From NCBI GenBank assembly GCA_003013855.2, contig ML058477.1, positions 3,596,001-3,660,000 on the forward strand: 64,000 bases of DNA, read 5' to 3'. The position numbers were made by a program, and so were the translations under genes. The stretch is from Liriodendron chinense. Lineage: Eukaryota > Streptophyta > Magnoliopsida > Magnoliales > Magnoliaceae. Position 1 is the first letter of the stretch. Each line of letters opens with the position of its first letter. Under the pieces are notes generated by a model. The model did no database searches and had not been told where the DNA came from. It saw only the letters and a list, made by a program, of their open reading frames with translations. Positions 1-10,144 of this stretch are shown here, one piece after another.

Positions 1-320
1 ACCATGGCACAAAGTGACAAGATTCCACTATGAATTGCAATTATACAATAGATGAAATATTAAAGGGATGAAACCCGGATAGATCGAGCAAGTAACTTCA
101 ATCGTCAGGGATTATAGTCTTGAGTTCATGGTCGCAGAGACCAAATTTAGGATTTCTTATGGACCAAGCCATTGCTAAGACCAGTTAGATGTTGGTCCCA
201 TACTCTTTCGGGCTTTCCTAGTTAAATAGCAACTAGGATTTTAACCGAGTCGTGTATCTCAGTGTCATCGAGCGTCTCTATGGTCGAAATGCTTTCAGGA
301 ATACACTCCACAGTTTCCAT

Positions 321-600
321 TTAGTGCAACTAGCACCAATGACCGTCTCGTGTCTGGACAGGTGACTTACTGGAGGACATCCCCTGGTTTCTTAGTGCAA
401 CCAGTGCCAGTGACCGTCTTGGGTTGGACGGGTGACTTGCTAGAAGGCACTCCTTGGTTTCTTAGTGCAACTAGTGCCAGTGACCGTCTCGTGTCTGGAC
501 GGGTGACTTGCGGGAAGGCACTCCATGGTTTCTTAGTGCAACCAGTGCCAGTGACCGTCTCGTGTCTAGACGGGTGACTTGCGGGAAGGCACTCATTACC
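321..600. repeat. 71-bp minisatellite inside LTR A
   Basis: The anchor ttagtgcaac recurs at 321, 392, 462 and 533, a period of 70-71 bp. Each unit carries 'ccagtgccagtgaccgtctc' and 'gacgggtgacttgc'. The equivalent array in the adjacent LTR copy (2885-3510) has a 167-bp period, and a related inverted array sits at 44990-45625. Confidence 0.85.
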
Positions 601-1749
601 TTAGCCACTCAACTAACAAATTCCACTTTGGACAGGATGCACATCAACTGGTCTTAACGATGAAGTATTTCAAACGTCTTAGAACTCTTTGATTATGGTT
701 TTCGATACCATAGTCCCCTTTGATTTAGTTTCATATCTCGATCCGGGATGAAATAAATTCATGCAATGGATGCAAATAAGTACAGTACAAAGTAAATATG
801 CTTTATGCATGCTCGAGAGAGGATCGTATTTATGCTAGATGTTCAGTGTATCAGACAAATTATGCATTTGATTTGATTGATCTGCTTCGTGTATATCTTT
901 GTATCATCGGTATTTCGAATGGTTGAATCATTGGGAGAAGCCGTGTCAAGCTATACTTCTTTGAGAAGTTTAAATTTGATGGGCTGGATCGGGCATTTCT
1001 GATGTCTGCGAATGGCCAGGTATTGGGTCCGATAAGTGCCCGCTTATACCAATTTCTGATAAACATTAGGGATCAATATCCTGCAAGTGTTTGATTCAAT
1101 TGTTTTATAGCACGAGAGCATTAACCTTGCCTTCGCATCTTTGAGATCGAGGTTGATTTCACTCGGTATTAGTAGATTTTCGAGCCAATAGGGAACTTCC
1201 TAGGGCTGAAAATGACTAAGTAATGGACTTGTTTGCGGTCTAATCGGAGCATTCGATAGATACCATCGATGATTGTTTTTTAATAGGGATGGATCATGTC
1301 CACGAAGGTCGAAATGAGATCACATTTCGATTTGCCTAGCGCCAGTCGATTTCCAAGCCGACAGGGCATTTTCCAGGGCTGAAAATGAATAAGTAGTGGG
1401 CCTACTGACCGCTTAATTAGGGTTCTCGAAGATCCTGAAATCAGATAATCTCGTTGTAATGCATGCTTATGGTGTATCATTTTATGGCGGAGAGAAGTCT
1501 CCCTCTCGGGGTCGGTCAAATTCCGCCCAATTCCTCTCGAAATGGCTTTTCCGGAGGGGTTTTCGAGGTTTGTAATTTTGACTAAGTGTTGGTTATTTTG
1601 ATTGAATCTATGATTCAGCCCACTTAACATCGACCGTTGGCGAATCTAGTCCGGGGGATGGATAGAGAACATCGGTGTGTGTCTAGGTGCACTAACGCGA
1701 TCGGTAGGCAAGTCAAATCGAAAGCGAACCACACCATGGAACGGTCCTA

Positions 1750-2250
1750 CCTCCCCATCAGCATCCAAGCGCATGGGAGAGGTGGTGGGCGCATGTTGAA
1801 GGTGACGGTGGGCACATGTGCCATCTCCCGGGCGCATGTCCACCAACACTCATAAAAGAGGGAGAGAGAAAGGATCTCAGGCGCATGTGCCACTGCACAT
1901 GCGCCCAACACTCCAGCTATGGGCGCATGTACCTATGGGGACTTGCCCATTTTCATGATTTTTAGATTGAGCAGGGTGGGCACATGTCGCCTTGCCCCTC
2001 TCTCTTTGTATTTCACTCTGACAAGAGGAACCCTTTCCGATGAAGGCATCCGGTGAGAAAAAAAACTTTCAGGCAGGGGATTCCGGTGAGGATTCCGGCG
2101 AGAATAATACCTCTTATAGAATACTCTGGCAGCTCGAAGATGATGTCCCCCTCTCAGCTGATGGATGGAGTATTTATAGTAAGGTTTATCAGGTATCGAG
2201 TACCAGGCGCATGTGGGAGCAAGAGGGGGGCCATGCGCATGTGCTGGGGT
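1750..2250. repeat. GCGCATG(T)G motif array, LTR A outer copy
   Basis: The near-palindromic core gggcgcatgtgcc and variants recur about ten times around the LTR promoter (for example 1768, 1789, 1815, 1831, 1880, 1901, 1923 and 2209-2243). The motif flanks the minus-strand TATA box at 2171-2179. The same array occurs in every family A LTR in the window. Confidence 0.75.
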
Positions 2251-2884
2251 GTAGGCGTTGTTAAAACTAGAAAAATCATGCTCGTCAGCAGTCTTTTTCC
2301 TGTGTTTCATTATTCTGGGGGAATTCTGAGTATAAAGACATTCATAGACAATAATAAGCAATCACAAAGTATACACAAGAAAGCAACGCGAGGTGAATTT
2401 TATTCTAGAGATTTCGAGATCTTTTACATTCTGGGCTGTGAACTGGTCACGAACCCTCAATTACATCAACGGATGATCACCCTTGATTAAAAGGCAAAAG
2501 TAAATGCATGCATGTATCATAAATGAATTAAATAAAGCATTAAAAGAGCATCAATATGAATAAAGCACAGCATAGACAACACAGAGATTTTTACGTGGAA
2601 ACCCTTACGGGAGAAAACCACGGTACAAAGCGACAAGATTCCACTACAAATTGCAGTTATACAATAGATGGAATATTAAAGGGATGAAGCTCGGATAGAT
2701 CGAGTAAGTAGTTTAAATCGTGAGGGATTATAGTCTCGAGTTCATGGTCACCGAGACCAAGTCTAGGATTTCTCATGGACCAAGCCATTGTTAAGACCAG
2801 TTAGATGTTGGTCCCATACTCTTTCGGGCATTCCTAGTTGAGTAGCAACTAGGATTTTAATCGAGTCGTGTATCTCAGTGTCAT

Positions 2885-3510
2885 GACGCATCTCTATGGA
2901 CGAAATGACTTTCAAGAATACACTCCACGGTTTCCACTTACTGCGACCAGGGCCAATGACCGTCTCCGTTTGGACGGGTGACTTACTGGAAGGCACTCCA
3001 TGGGTTCTTAGTGCAACCAAGGTTTCAACTGAGTTATATATCTCAGGGTTATGACGCGTCTCTATGGACGAAATGACTTTCAGGAATACTCCACGGTTTT
3101 CACTTACTGCGACCAGGGCCAGTGACCGTCTCTGTTTGGACGGGTGACTTACTGGAAGGCACTCCATGGGTTCTTAGTGCAACTAGGGTTTCAACTGAGT
3201 CGTATATCTCAGGGTCATGACGCGTCTCTATGGACGAAATGACTTTTAGGAATACACTCCACAATTTCCACTTACTACGACCAGGGCCAGTGACCGTCTC
3301 CGTTTGGACTGGTGACTTGCTGGAGGCACTCCATGGGTTCTTAATGCAACCAGGGTTTCAACCGAGTCGTATATCTCAGGGTCATGACATGTCTCTATGG
3401 ACAAAATGACTTTCAGGAATACACTCGATGGTTTCCACTTACTGCAACCAGGGCCAGTGACCGTCTCCGTTTGGACGAGTGACTTACTGGAAGGCACTCA
3501 TTACCTTAGC
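2885..3510. repeat. 167-bp minisatellite inside LTR A1
   Basis: The anchor gac(g/a)(c/t)(a/g)tctctatgg recurs at 2885, 3053, 3219 and 3386 (spacings 168, 166 and 167 bp), giving about 3.7 units. Each unit combines the 71-bp-type module with an extra 'tttcaactgagt...atatctcagggtcat' segment, so this is a higher-order form of the array at 321-600. Confidence 0.85.
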
Positions 3511-4449
3511 CACTCAACTGACGGATCCCGCCTTGGATAAGACGCACATCAACTGGTCTTAACGATGAAGTATTTCAGACGTTTTAGAATTCTTTGATTA
3601 TGGTTTTCAATGACAACCATAGTCCCTTTTAATTTTTGTTTCGTATCTCGATCCGGGATGAAATAAATTCATGCAATGGATGCAAATGAGTACAGTACAA
3701 AGTAACTATGCTTTATGCATGCTTGAGAGAGGATTGCATTTATGCTAGATGTTCAATGTATAAGACGAATTTTGCATTTGATTTTATCAATCCGCTTCGT
3801 ATATATCTTTGTGTCATCAATGTTTTTTTTGCCCTCGCGTCTTTGAGATCGCAATTGATTTCATTTGGCCTTAGTAGATTTTCGGGCCAACAGGGCACTT
3901 CCCGGGGCCTGTTTACAATCCGATCGAAGGATTTGGTGAATACCTATCACGACCGTCTTTGGATAGGGGTGGACTATGTCCACAAGGGTCGCAATGCAAT
4001 CGCATTTCGATTTGTTTAGCATGGGTCGATTTCCGAGCAAACAGGGCACTTCCCAAGGCTGAAAATGGCTAAGTAGTAGGCCTGTTTATGGTCTGATCAA
4101 GGTTTCTTGGAGATCCTGAGATCAAATAATCTCGTTGTAATGCATGATTATGGTGTATCATGTTATGGTGGAGAGAAGTCTCTCTCTCGGGATCGGTCAA
4201 ATTCCGCCCGATTCCTCTTGATTTCAGCCGTTTCCAGCTCTTTTGGAAGGGTTTCTGAGGTTTGCAATTTTGACTAATTGTTGGCCTTTTTTATCAAATG
4301 GCTGATTTGGCTCACTTAACATTGACCGTTGGCGAATCCGGTCCGGAGGATGGATAGAGGGCATCGATGTGTGTCAAGGAGCGTTGACATGATCGAAAGG
4401 TGAGCTAGATCGAAGGAGGGCAACATCACAGAAGGTCCCACCTCCCATC

Positions 4450-5220
4450 AGTGCCAGGCGCATGGGAGAGATGGTGGGAGCATGTGGAAGGTGATGGTGG
4501 GTGCATGTGCCATCTCCCGGGCGCATGTACACCGACACTAAATAAAAGAGGGAGAGAGAAAGGGTATCAGGCGCATGTGACACTGCACATGAGCCCAACA
4601 TTCCAGCTATGGGCGCATGTCCCCATGGGACTTAGGGATTTTTGCATTTTTCCTCCCCAAAACACAAAGGGGTGAGCGCATGTCACTATGTGACTTAGGG
4701 ATTTTACTCCGATGGGAGAAATCCCATTTCCGGCAAAGGCATCCGACGAAGGGATGGGCGCATGTCCCTTTCCGGTGAGGATTCCGGTGAGAATTCTACC
4801 TCTTGCAGAGTTCTCTGGTAGTAGCTAAAGATGATCTCGTCCCTGTCTCATCAAGTGGAGGGGTATTTATAGCATGTTAATCGGGTAGTTAATTGAGTCC
4901 ACCAAAAATCAGATTTCATCAAGCGCATGTGATTGTGAAGAGGGGTCATGCGCATGTCTCAGGGAGGTGGGCGCATAAGCTCATACAGTGGGTGCATGTG
5001 CCCTATGTGGTGGGTGCATGTAGCCTTTGTGTTGGGCGCATGTTGCCCCACTTAGAATATTTTCATGATTTTGTATTTTTATTTTATTTAGAATTTTGAA
5101 AATATTGAAAAGGGAGAGAGAGCTCCCATGCGCATGTGGTGAGAGGGCAAATGCATGTCTCCTCATGGCATCCGCATATAGAGAGAGAGAGAGAGCAAAT
5201 GCATGTCTCATCACTTAGAA
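4450..5220. repeat. GCGCATG(T)G motif array around the LTR A1 promoter
   Basis: Copies of (g)gcgcatgt(g) or its complement occur at about 4457, 4477, 4498, 4520, 4569, 4612, 4677, 4748, 4921, 4950, 4970, 4992, 5016, 5036 and 5128, on both sides of the minus-strand TATA box at 4864-4872. A palindrome-like site repeated this densely around a promoter is a candidate regulatory array; nothing in the sequence names the binding factor. Confidence 0.7.
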
Positions 5221-6932
5221 TATTTTAGGTTTTAGGCTCCGACGGGCCACCTCCAGAGGGGGGCTACCTTTTCGGAGACTGAAGTCACTGACGCCAAGCC
5301 GCTTTTAGGCCATAATTGACCTCCTGAATGAACGGGGTGGGGTACTGATGGTCATCTGTTGTGAATTTTGGTAGTTCCTTCCCAATTTGGACCCTCCCGA
5401 TCGGCTATTTGCATAAGAATATTGTTCCGGAAAGCGCGCACGTGGAAATATGCACTGCAAGGACTTCAAACTTGCTAGTTAAGGTTTTTCGAGCATTCCA
5501 AATCATTTGAAAGTCATCTGCATGTCTGATTCCACTCCAAAATGGTACCTGTCGACTTTCGGGCCCTTTCGATCAGCTCCGGATTGGGGCAAAACGCACT
5601 TCGGCGCGCGTAGGTAAAAGTGTACATTGTGTGGTATTCAAATTCAGAACTTAAGGGTTTCTGAACATTTTGGATCATTTGGCGGCCATCCGCATGTCCA
5701 ATTCCCTTCAAAAATAGCATTTATAGGCTTCTAGGCCCCTACAGTCGGATACGATCAGGGCAAAACGTATTTGGAAGCGCCCGGGTAATAATACGCGTCG
5801 CCCGACTTTGAAACTTACAAGTTAAGGGTTTTAGGGCATTCCAGATCATTTGGCGGTGATCCGCATGTCCGATTCCTCTCCGAAATAGCATTTATAGGTT
5901 TTGATCACGATTGTGCATGTTAGGGTTGCACTTGTGTTTTCTGAGTATTTCGGATCTTTAAATCGGTCCAAATCGTCTTAAATGGATCGCTGAATACCGT
6001 TTTATAATGGGTGCAAATTTGAGCCCCAACGGGCATATGTGGCCATGCACCAGGCGCATGTGCACTGGTGTGGGTGCATGTCCCACTGTGGTGGGCGCAT
6101 GTGCCCCTGGTATGGGCGCATGTGGCCACACTTGGCATCATTTCGATTTTTATTATTTATTTTAATTTTTTTCAAATTTCAAAAGAGGGGGAGAATGTCT
6201 CTCATGCGCATGTGGTATGGGTGTGGGGACATGTCCCCCATGCCATGTGCATGTCTCCCATGTAGTGTGTGCATGCATTCCCAATACTAAGAATATTTTA
6301 GGTTTTGGGCTCCGACGGGCGACCTCCAGAGGACAGCTACTCTTCTGGATATCGACGTCATTGACACCAAGCCATTTTTAAGCTGTGATTGACCTCCTGA
6401 ATGAACGGGGTGGGGTACCGGCGATCATCTGCTATGAATTTTGCTAGTTCCTTCCCAATTTGGCGCTTCCGGGTCGGCTCTTTGCATAGGAATATTGTTT
6501 CGAAAATCGCGCACATGGAAATATGCACCACAAGTACTTAAACTTGCTAGTTAAGGTTTTCGGGCATTCCAGATCATTTTGGCGGTAATACGGATGTCCA
6601 ATTCTATTAAAAATGGTACCTATAGGCTTTCAGGCCCTTTCGATTAGCTCCGGATAGGGGTAAAACACGTTTTGGTGCGCGCAAGTAAAGATGAGCACTA
6701 CGCAATTTTTAAAACTTGCAGGTTAAGGATTTTAGGATGTTTCGGATCATTTGGCGGTGATCCACATGTCTGATTTTACTATGAAATGACATTTACAGGT
6801 TTTGGACACGATCGCGCATGTTAGGGTTACACTGGCATTTTTCAAGTATTTCGGATCTCGAAATTGGTCCGAACCATCATAGATGGACCGTTGAATACTG
6901 TTTTATAATGGGTGCAAATTTGAGCCCCAACA
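5218..6932 (-). repeat. Duplicated U3 end of LTR A1
   Basis: The segment from attttaggtttt(a/g)ggctcc to the LTR terminus occurs twice: 5218-6030 and 6290-6932, about 1.07 kb apart. The inner copy ends within the LTR terminus at ...gagccccaac (6030) and continues into a GCGCATG block (6040-6280). LTR A2 has only one copy. Within each copy, about 172-bp subrepeats (around 5467, 5640 and 5810) carry 'aagttaagggtttt' and 'catttggcggtgatccgcatgt'. This indicates unequal exchange or a trimmed LTR-in-LTR insertion. Confidence 0.75.
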
Positions 6933-8913
6933 ACACCCAAGTGTAAGTATCGAAGTGGTAAAATACTCGGTGAGACCGAGGTCGAACCAAAGGGATTGAG
7001 GTTAAGAATACTTAGAGGAATTAGTTTAGGTAAGGAAGATAAAATCTGAATTATCCACGAGAGTGGAACAAGTTGTGTATGGTGAAAGACAAAATAGAAA
7101 AGGGACTAAGGCATTAGGGATCCACCTTTGATTTATCCATAAGGTTTGATTCATTGGTCTAACTATAACTCAACTGGAATTGAATAAAGGTTCATTCCAA
7201 TCGGAAGATGAAACAGTTAAACCACTTGCATATTTCATAAAAGAAGGTGATCTGAACCGATTGATTTGACCATGAAGCACTCGTTAGTTGATCGCAGGGA
7301 ATTCCAAGCATCCACTGTGCCCGGAGTCGATAATGGATCAAGGAATTGTATAGATTAACAACTTTGCCAACAAGTCAATCGATAAGATCACAAATCATAC
7401 GATTAAATGCATACTTACAAGATAGGAGGCTTTGATTGACTGATCCAACTGTTAAGATCTCATTTATCGATCATAGGGAATCCAAAGCATCCAATGTGCC
7501 CGGAGCCTACAATGGATCAAGGGATTTTACAGATCGATGACTTTACCTGCACTAGCTCGATGACCTTAGAGAATCCAAAGCATCCATCGTGCTTGGAGTC
7601 GACAATGGATCAAGGGACTTTATCGATAATGAACTAGCCAATTAGTATGCAAGGGATCCCAAGCATCCAATGTGCTCGGAATCGACAATGGATCAAGGGG
7701 CTTACACAACAATAGCGTCCGCCGAGGTGGATAATCGAACCAATCAACCAAAGAGAACTCCAACATTCAAGCACAACTGTTGAACCGAAAGAACCAAAGC
7801 TTGCAAATTTCTTCAAAGGCTTCACCCCTAGCCTTAGCTAGGAGTTTAGCCAACCATGCTATAATGGAAGACTAAAACTTCTACAAAAGGGAAAACTACT
7901 CTACACTACAAGAGAAAGAAAGAAAGAAAACTAAAGAAGAGAGGAGTTATGGGATTTGAGGGATGATTGAAATTAGAGGGAGAGGAGCTCCTTTTTATAG
8001 CCTCATGAGAAGCTCTAAGCTAGGTGGCACTCTAAGAAAAAGTTCTTTAGGTTTGGGCTTGGAGTTAGGCTTAGATGATGAGGTGGCACTTCCAAGCTAA
8101 TAATAGATTTTCTTTTTAGGTTTGGGTTAGGAGTTAGGCTTGGAATGCCCAAACCAAACTTTTCTTTTTAGTTTGGAGATCATGAATGGAAGAGGATGGA
8201 GAGAGCATTTGCTTGGCCTAAGGATGGAAGGTGACTAAGTGAGTTAACTAGGTCCACATGAGTTGGAGTTAACTGGGTCCACATGGAGAATTTGGACAAT
8301 CTGAAAAGTCCATTGCTTAGATGTTGAAGGCACATGTAAAGACAACAAAAATTTTCATCTACCGGATGTTAGAATGGATGGACGGTTGAAAGTGTGGCAT
8401 TCATGTAGCCGAGTGAGGCCTACAACTGGATTGTCTGATGTGGACGGCTGAGATGGAAGTCCTTCAAGAACTGCTGGATGAGATGGGGTCTACATTTGCT
8501 TGATGGAGGTTTTCCACATGCTGGACGTGCTTGAGCTGAGGCGTGGATTGGATGGTGCAGATGGAGTTTCTGTGATCTATCCGTCAGATGGTTGGATTGT
8601 TGCTGTGGACGGTCATGGGCTGATCAACTGGTGGTGAGGTGGATGTACATGAGATATGGGCCATTCATCTGCTAGAGATTGAATTCTCCTCCATTGGCAC
8701 GTGTGGAGAGTGGGCTGCTGTTGGTCGTGGGTTGAAATGGACGGATGCTGGTGAGGTCCACTGCTTGGATGATGTAGCTGAGGAAGGGATGCAACACTGC
8801 TGAGATAGGTTCCAGTTGCTGGACTGATAAAAATTTGATGAACGGCCGGAGGGGTGGAGGCCTGGACGGACGTCCACTGCTTGGACGATTGAAGTTGCAA
8901 TTGATATGGGGAT
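6933..8913 (-). mobile_element. Truncated LTR C3 (non-autonomous Athila-like family C)
   Basis: It aligns base by base with 32931 to about 34870 of the complete LTR C5. It lacks the last 29 bp of the LTR on the left, replaced by LTR A1. On the right it is cut at 8913 by the LTR of Tat element D: the C sequence ...atatggggat stops where TGTTTACG begins, and in C5 the same site continues uninterrupted. It carries the stem-loop CCTAGC-ctta-GCTAGG at 7827-7842 and a degenerate minisatellite. It is probably the 3' LTR partner of C5. Confidence 0.8.
7295..7690. repeat. Degenerate minisatellite in LTR C3
   Basis: The motif gcatcca(c/a)tgtgcccggag followed by tcgacaatggatcaaggga recurs at about 7308, 7487, 7579 and 7662, spaced 83-179 bp. 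The same array is at 33285-33690 in LTR C5, so it predates the duplication of the two LTRs. Confidence 0.75.
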
Positions 8914-9683
8914 TGTTTACGTCGGATTTGGTAACAGGATCCTCCAGACGTTCACCTTCCTTCAAGCCAGCTTTCCTCCAAACCTAAAAGAATACAAGAG
9001 AAAACTAAGGGTGGCCGGCGTCCAGTCGTTGGCCCTCCGAAGCTTAAGTCAGACAGGACATGGTCGTAAAGCAAACAGCGGGATATGAGCTTAGAGATTG
9101 TGTACCTTTTTCACCTATGGGGCTATCCATTTATCTAGATTTAGGTAATCCAATCTATGACGCAAGTTGTTAAGATCACTGCTGATTCTAGGGGATAAGA
9201 TGCTTATCTCATTAATCTGTAGATAATGGGATGGCCTAACAGCCTTGGATGTCTAACTGATTACGTCTCTCGATGGAGATGCTCAGAGTTATGGATAAGT
9301 ATGAACCAAAATTAATCTGTACAAATTGATGCTGAGGGGTAGCGATTATACGCCTCGAAGGTAACCTCGTTTAACACCCTTAAACTGGGCTACTCGCATG
9401 CAGGACCTTTGTTTAGCGACTAAGGAGTAAAGACGAACCAATTATGAGAATACCTTCATCCGATGACCAGCGACCAGGCCAGCTCGTATGTTCGGGGGTG
9501 TATACCATACTTTTACGATATGCGAGCCTCGACCATGAGGGCTCGCGGGTTTGAGAGTTGTATACCGTACTTTTAGGATATGCGAGCCTCGACCATGAAG
9601 GCTCGCAGGTAAAACACCATAAAAAAGGTGCTCGCGGGCCTCGAGTCTTTGATATCTTCGACCACCGCTTTTTGGTTATAACA
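8914..9683 (-). mobile_element. 3' LTR of Tat-type element D, 770 bp
   Basis: The boundaries are TGTTTACGTCGG at 8914 and GGTTATAACA at 9683 (plus reading), giving TGTT...AACA ends. On the minus strand it follows a purine tract (9684-9699) that lies downstream of element D's pol, so it is the 3' LTR. The left boundary is confirmed by the uninterrupted family C sequence at about 34858-34870. The short minus-strand reading frames here have no recognisable product. Confidence 0.8.
9500..9619. repeat. Tandem 60-bp repeat with hairpins in U3 of LTR D
   Basis: Two 60-bp units begin 'tgtatacc(a/g)tactttta'. Each contains an inverted repeat GCGAGCC...GGGCTCGC (9522-9546) or GCGAGCC...AGGCTCGC (9582-9606) around the loop tcgaccatga. 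A third, partial 'gctcgcgggcctcgag' follows at about 9630. The repeats lie near the U3 start of the minus-strand LTR. Confidence 0.75.
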
Positions 9684-9699
9684 GATGCCCCCCAAGTCC
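9684..9699 (-). other. Polypurine tract of element D
   Basis: The minus-strand sequence ggacttggggggcatc immediately precedes the LTR start TGTTATAACC, as expected for plus-strand priming in an LTR retrotransposon. Confidence 0.7.
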
Positions 9700-9850
9700 T
9701 TGCCATCGAGGAGTCTAAGGGAAGGACTTGCTTATCAGCATGCATAACCGCCTTATGCATTTCTCGGAGGTAAAGCTGTACATGATTGGATTGTCATTAA
9801 TGAACGCCATCTTTTCGCAGCTTTTCGGCAGAGAGGAAATGAAGAGACGC

Positions 9851-9954
9851 TTGCCACGTATCCACGAAATTAATGACCATGCCCGTTCGACTGTTGTGCC
9901 AAACGAATGGTTGCCACGTGTCACCAAATCTTGAGGAATGATTGCTTATAAATA
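9851..9954 (+). promoter_or_regulatory. Candidate promoter of the antisense ORF of element D
   Basis: A TATA box (tataaata, 9947-9954) lies about 190 bp upstream of the ATG at 10145. Two ACGT-core motifs precede it: gccacgta at about 9853 and the G-box/ABRE-like gccacgtgtc at 9913-9922. A CT-rich leader (about 9998-10135) runs up to an ATG in good plant context (aaaccATGGCG). It drives rightward, opposite to the element's gag-pol. The role is inferred from motifs only. Confidence 0.5.
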
Positions 9955-10144
9955 TACGGAGCCTGCAAAATTTTTGAAATTTCATCCGAAGTTTACGAAA
10001 ATTCTTCTTCTCTCCTTGCTTCATTCTTTCCTCCGGTGTCCTATCCCTTCTCTAATGTTCCTCCGATTCCCTCTGGTATAACTTCATTCTTCTTCTTTTT
10101 TTTCAAGGTTTATCCCTCTTTTTTTTTTCTATCTTAAAAAAACC

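Larger units (their letters stand above)
1..2258 (-). mobile_element. Truncated long LTR, family A (Tat/Ogre-like), outer copy
   Basis: This stretch repeats the interior of the neighbouring family A LTR: position 1 aligns with about 2620 and the match runs to about 4950. It lacks both LTR ends. Its right end stops abruptly at 2258 inside a GCGCATG-rich segment, where the true 3' terminus (TGTTAAAACT in plus reading) of the next LTR begins. It contains a 71-bp minisatellite, a minus-strand TATA box (tatttatag, 2171-2179) and several GCGCATG motifs. Short open frames lie across minisatellite DNA and I do not regard them as genes. It is probably the remnant of the second LTR of the same element after loss of the internal region. 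Confidence 0.75.
2259..6932 (-). mobile_element. Full-length LTR A1, 4.7 kb (Tat/Ogre-like), minus strand
   Basis: Read on the minus strand, the LTR starts TGTTGGGGCTCAAATT at 6932 and ends AGTTTTAACA at 2259. Both termini match the plus-strand LTR A2 (42024-46231), which is followed by a primer-binding site; here no primer-binding site follows. A minus-strand TATA box (ctataaata) lies at 4864-4872. The copy is about 470 bp longer than A2 because its U3 end is duplicated. LTRs of 4-5 kb are typical of Ogre-like Tat elements. It sits 29 bp inside the family C LTR; the missing C terminus indicates insertion followed by loss. Confidence 0.8.

Noticed and set aside
350..577. 75-aa plus-strand frame
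   Set aside because: It lies entirely in the 71-bp minisatellite and its protein repeats with it; no independent coding signal.
321..600. CRISPR-like regular repeats
   Set aside because: Units are contiguous 71-bp minisatellite repeats without unique spacers, in a plant LTR.
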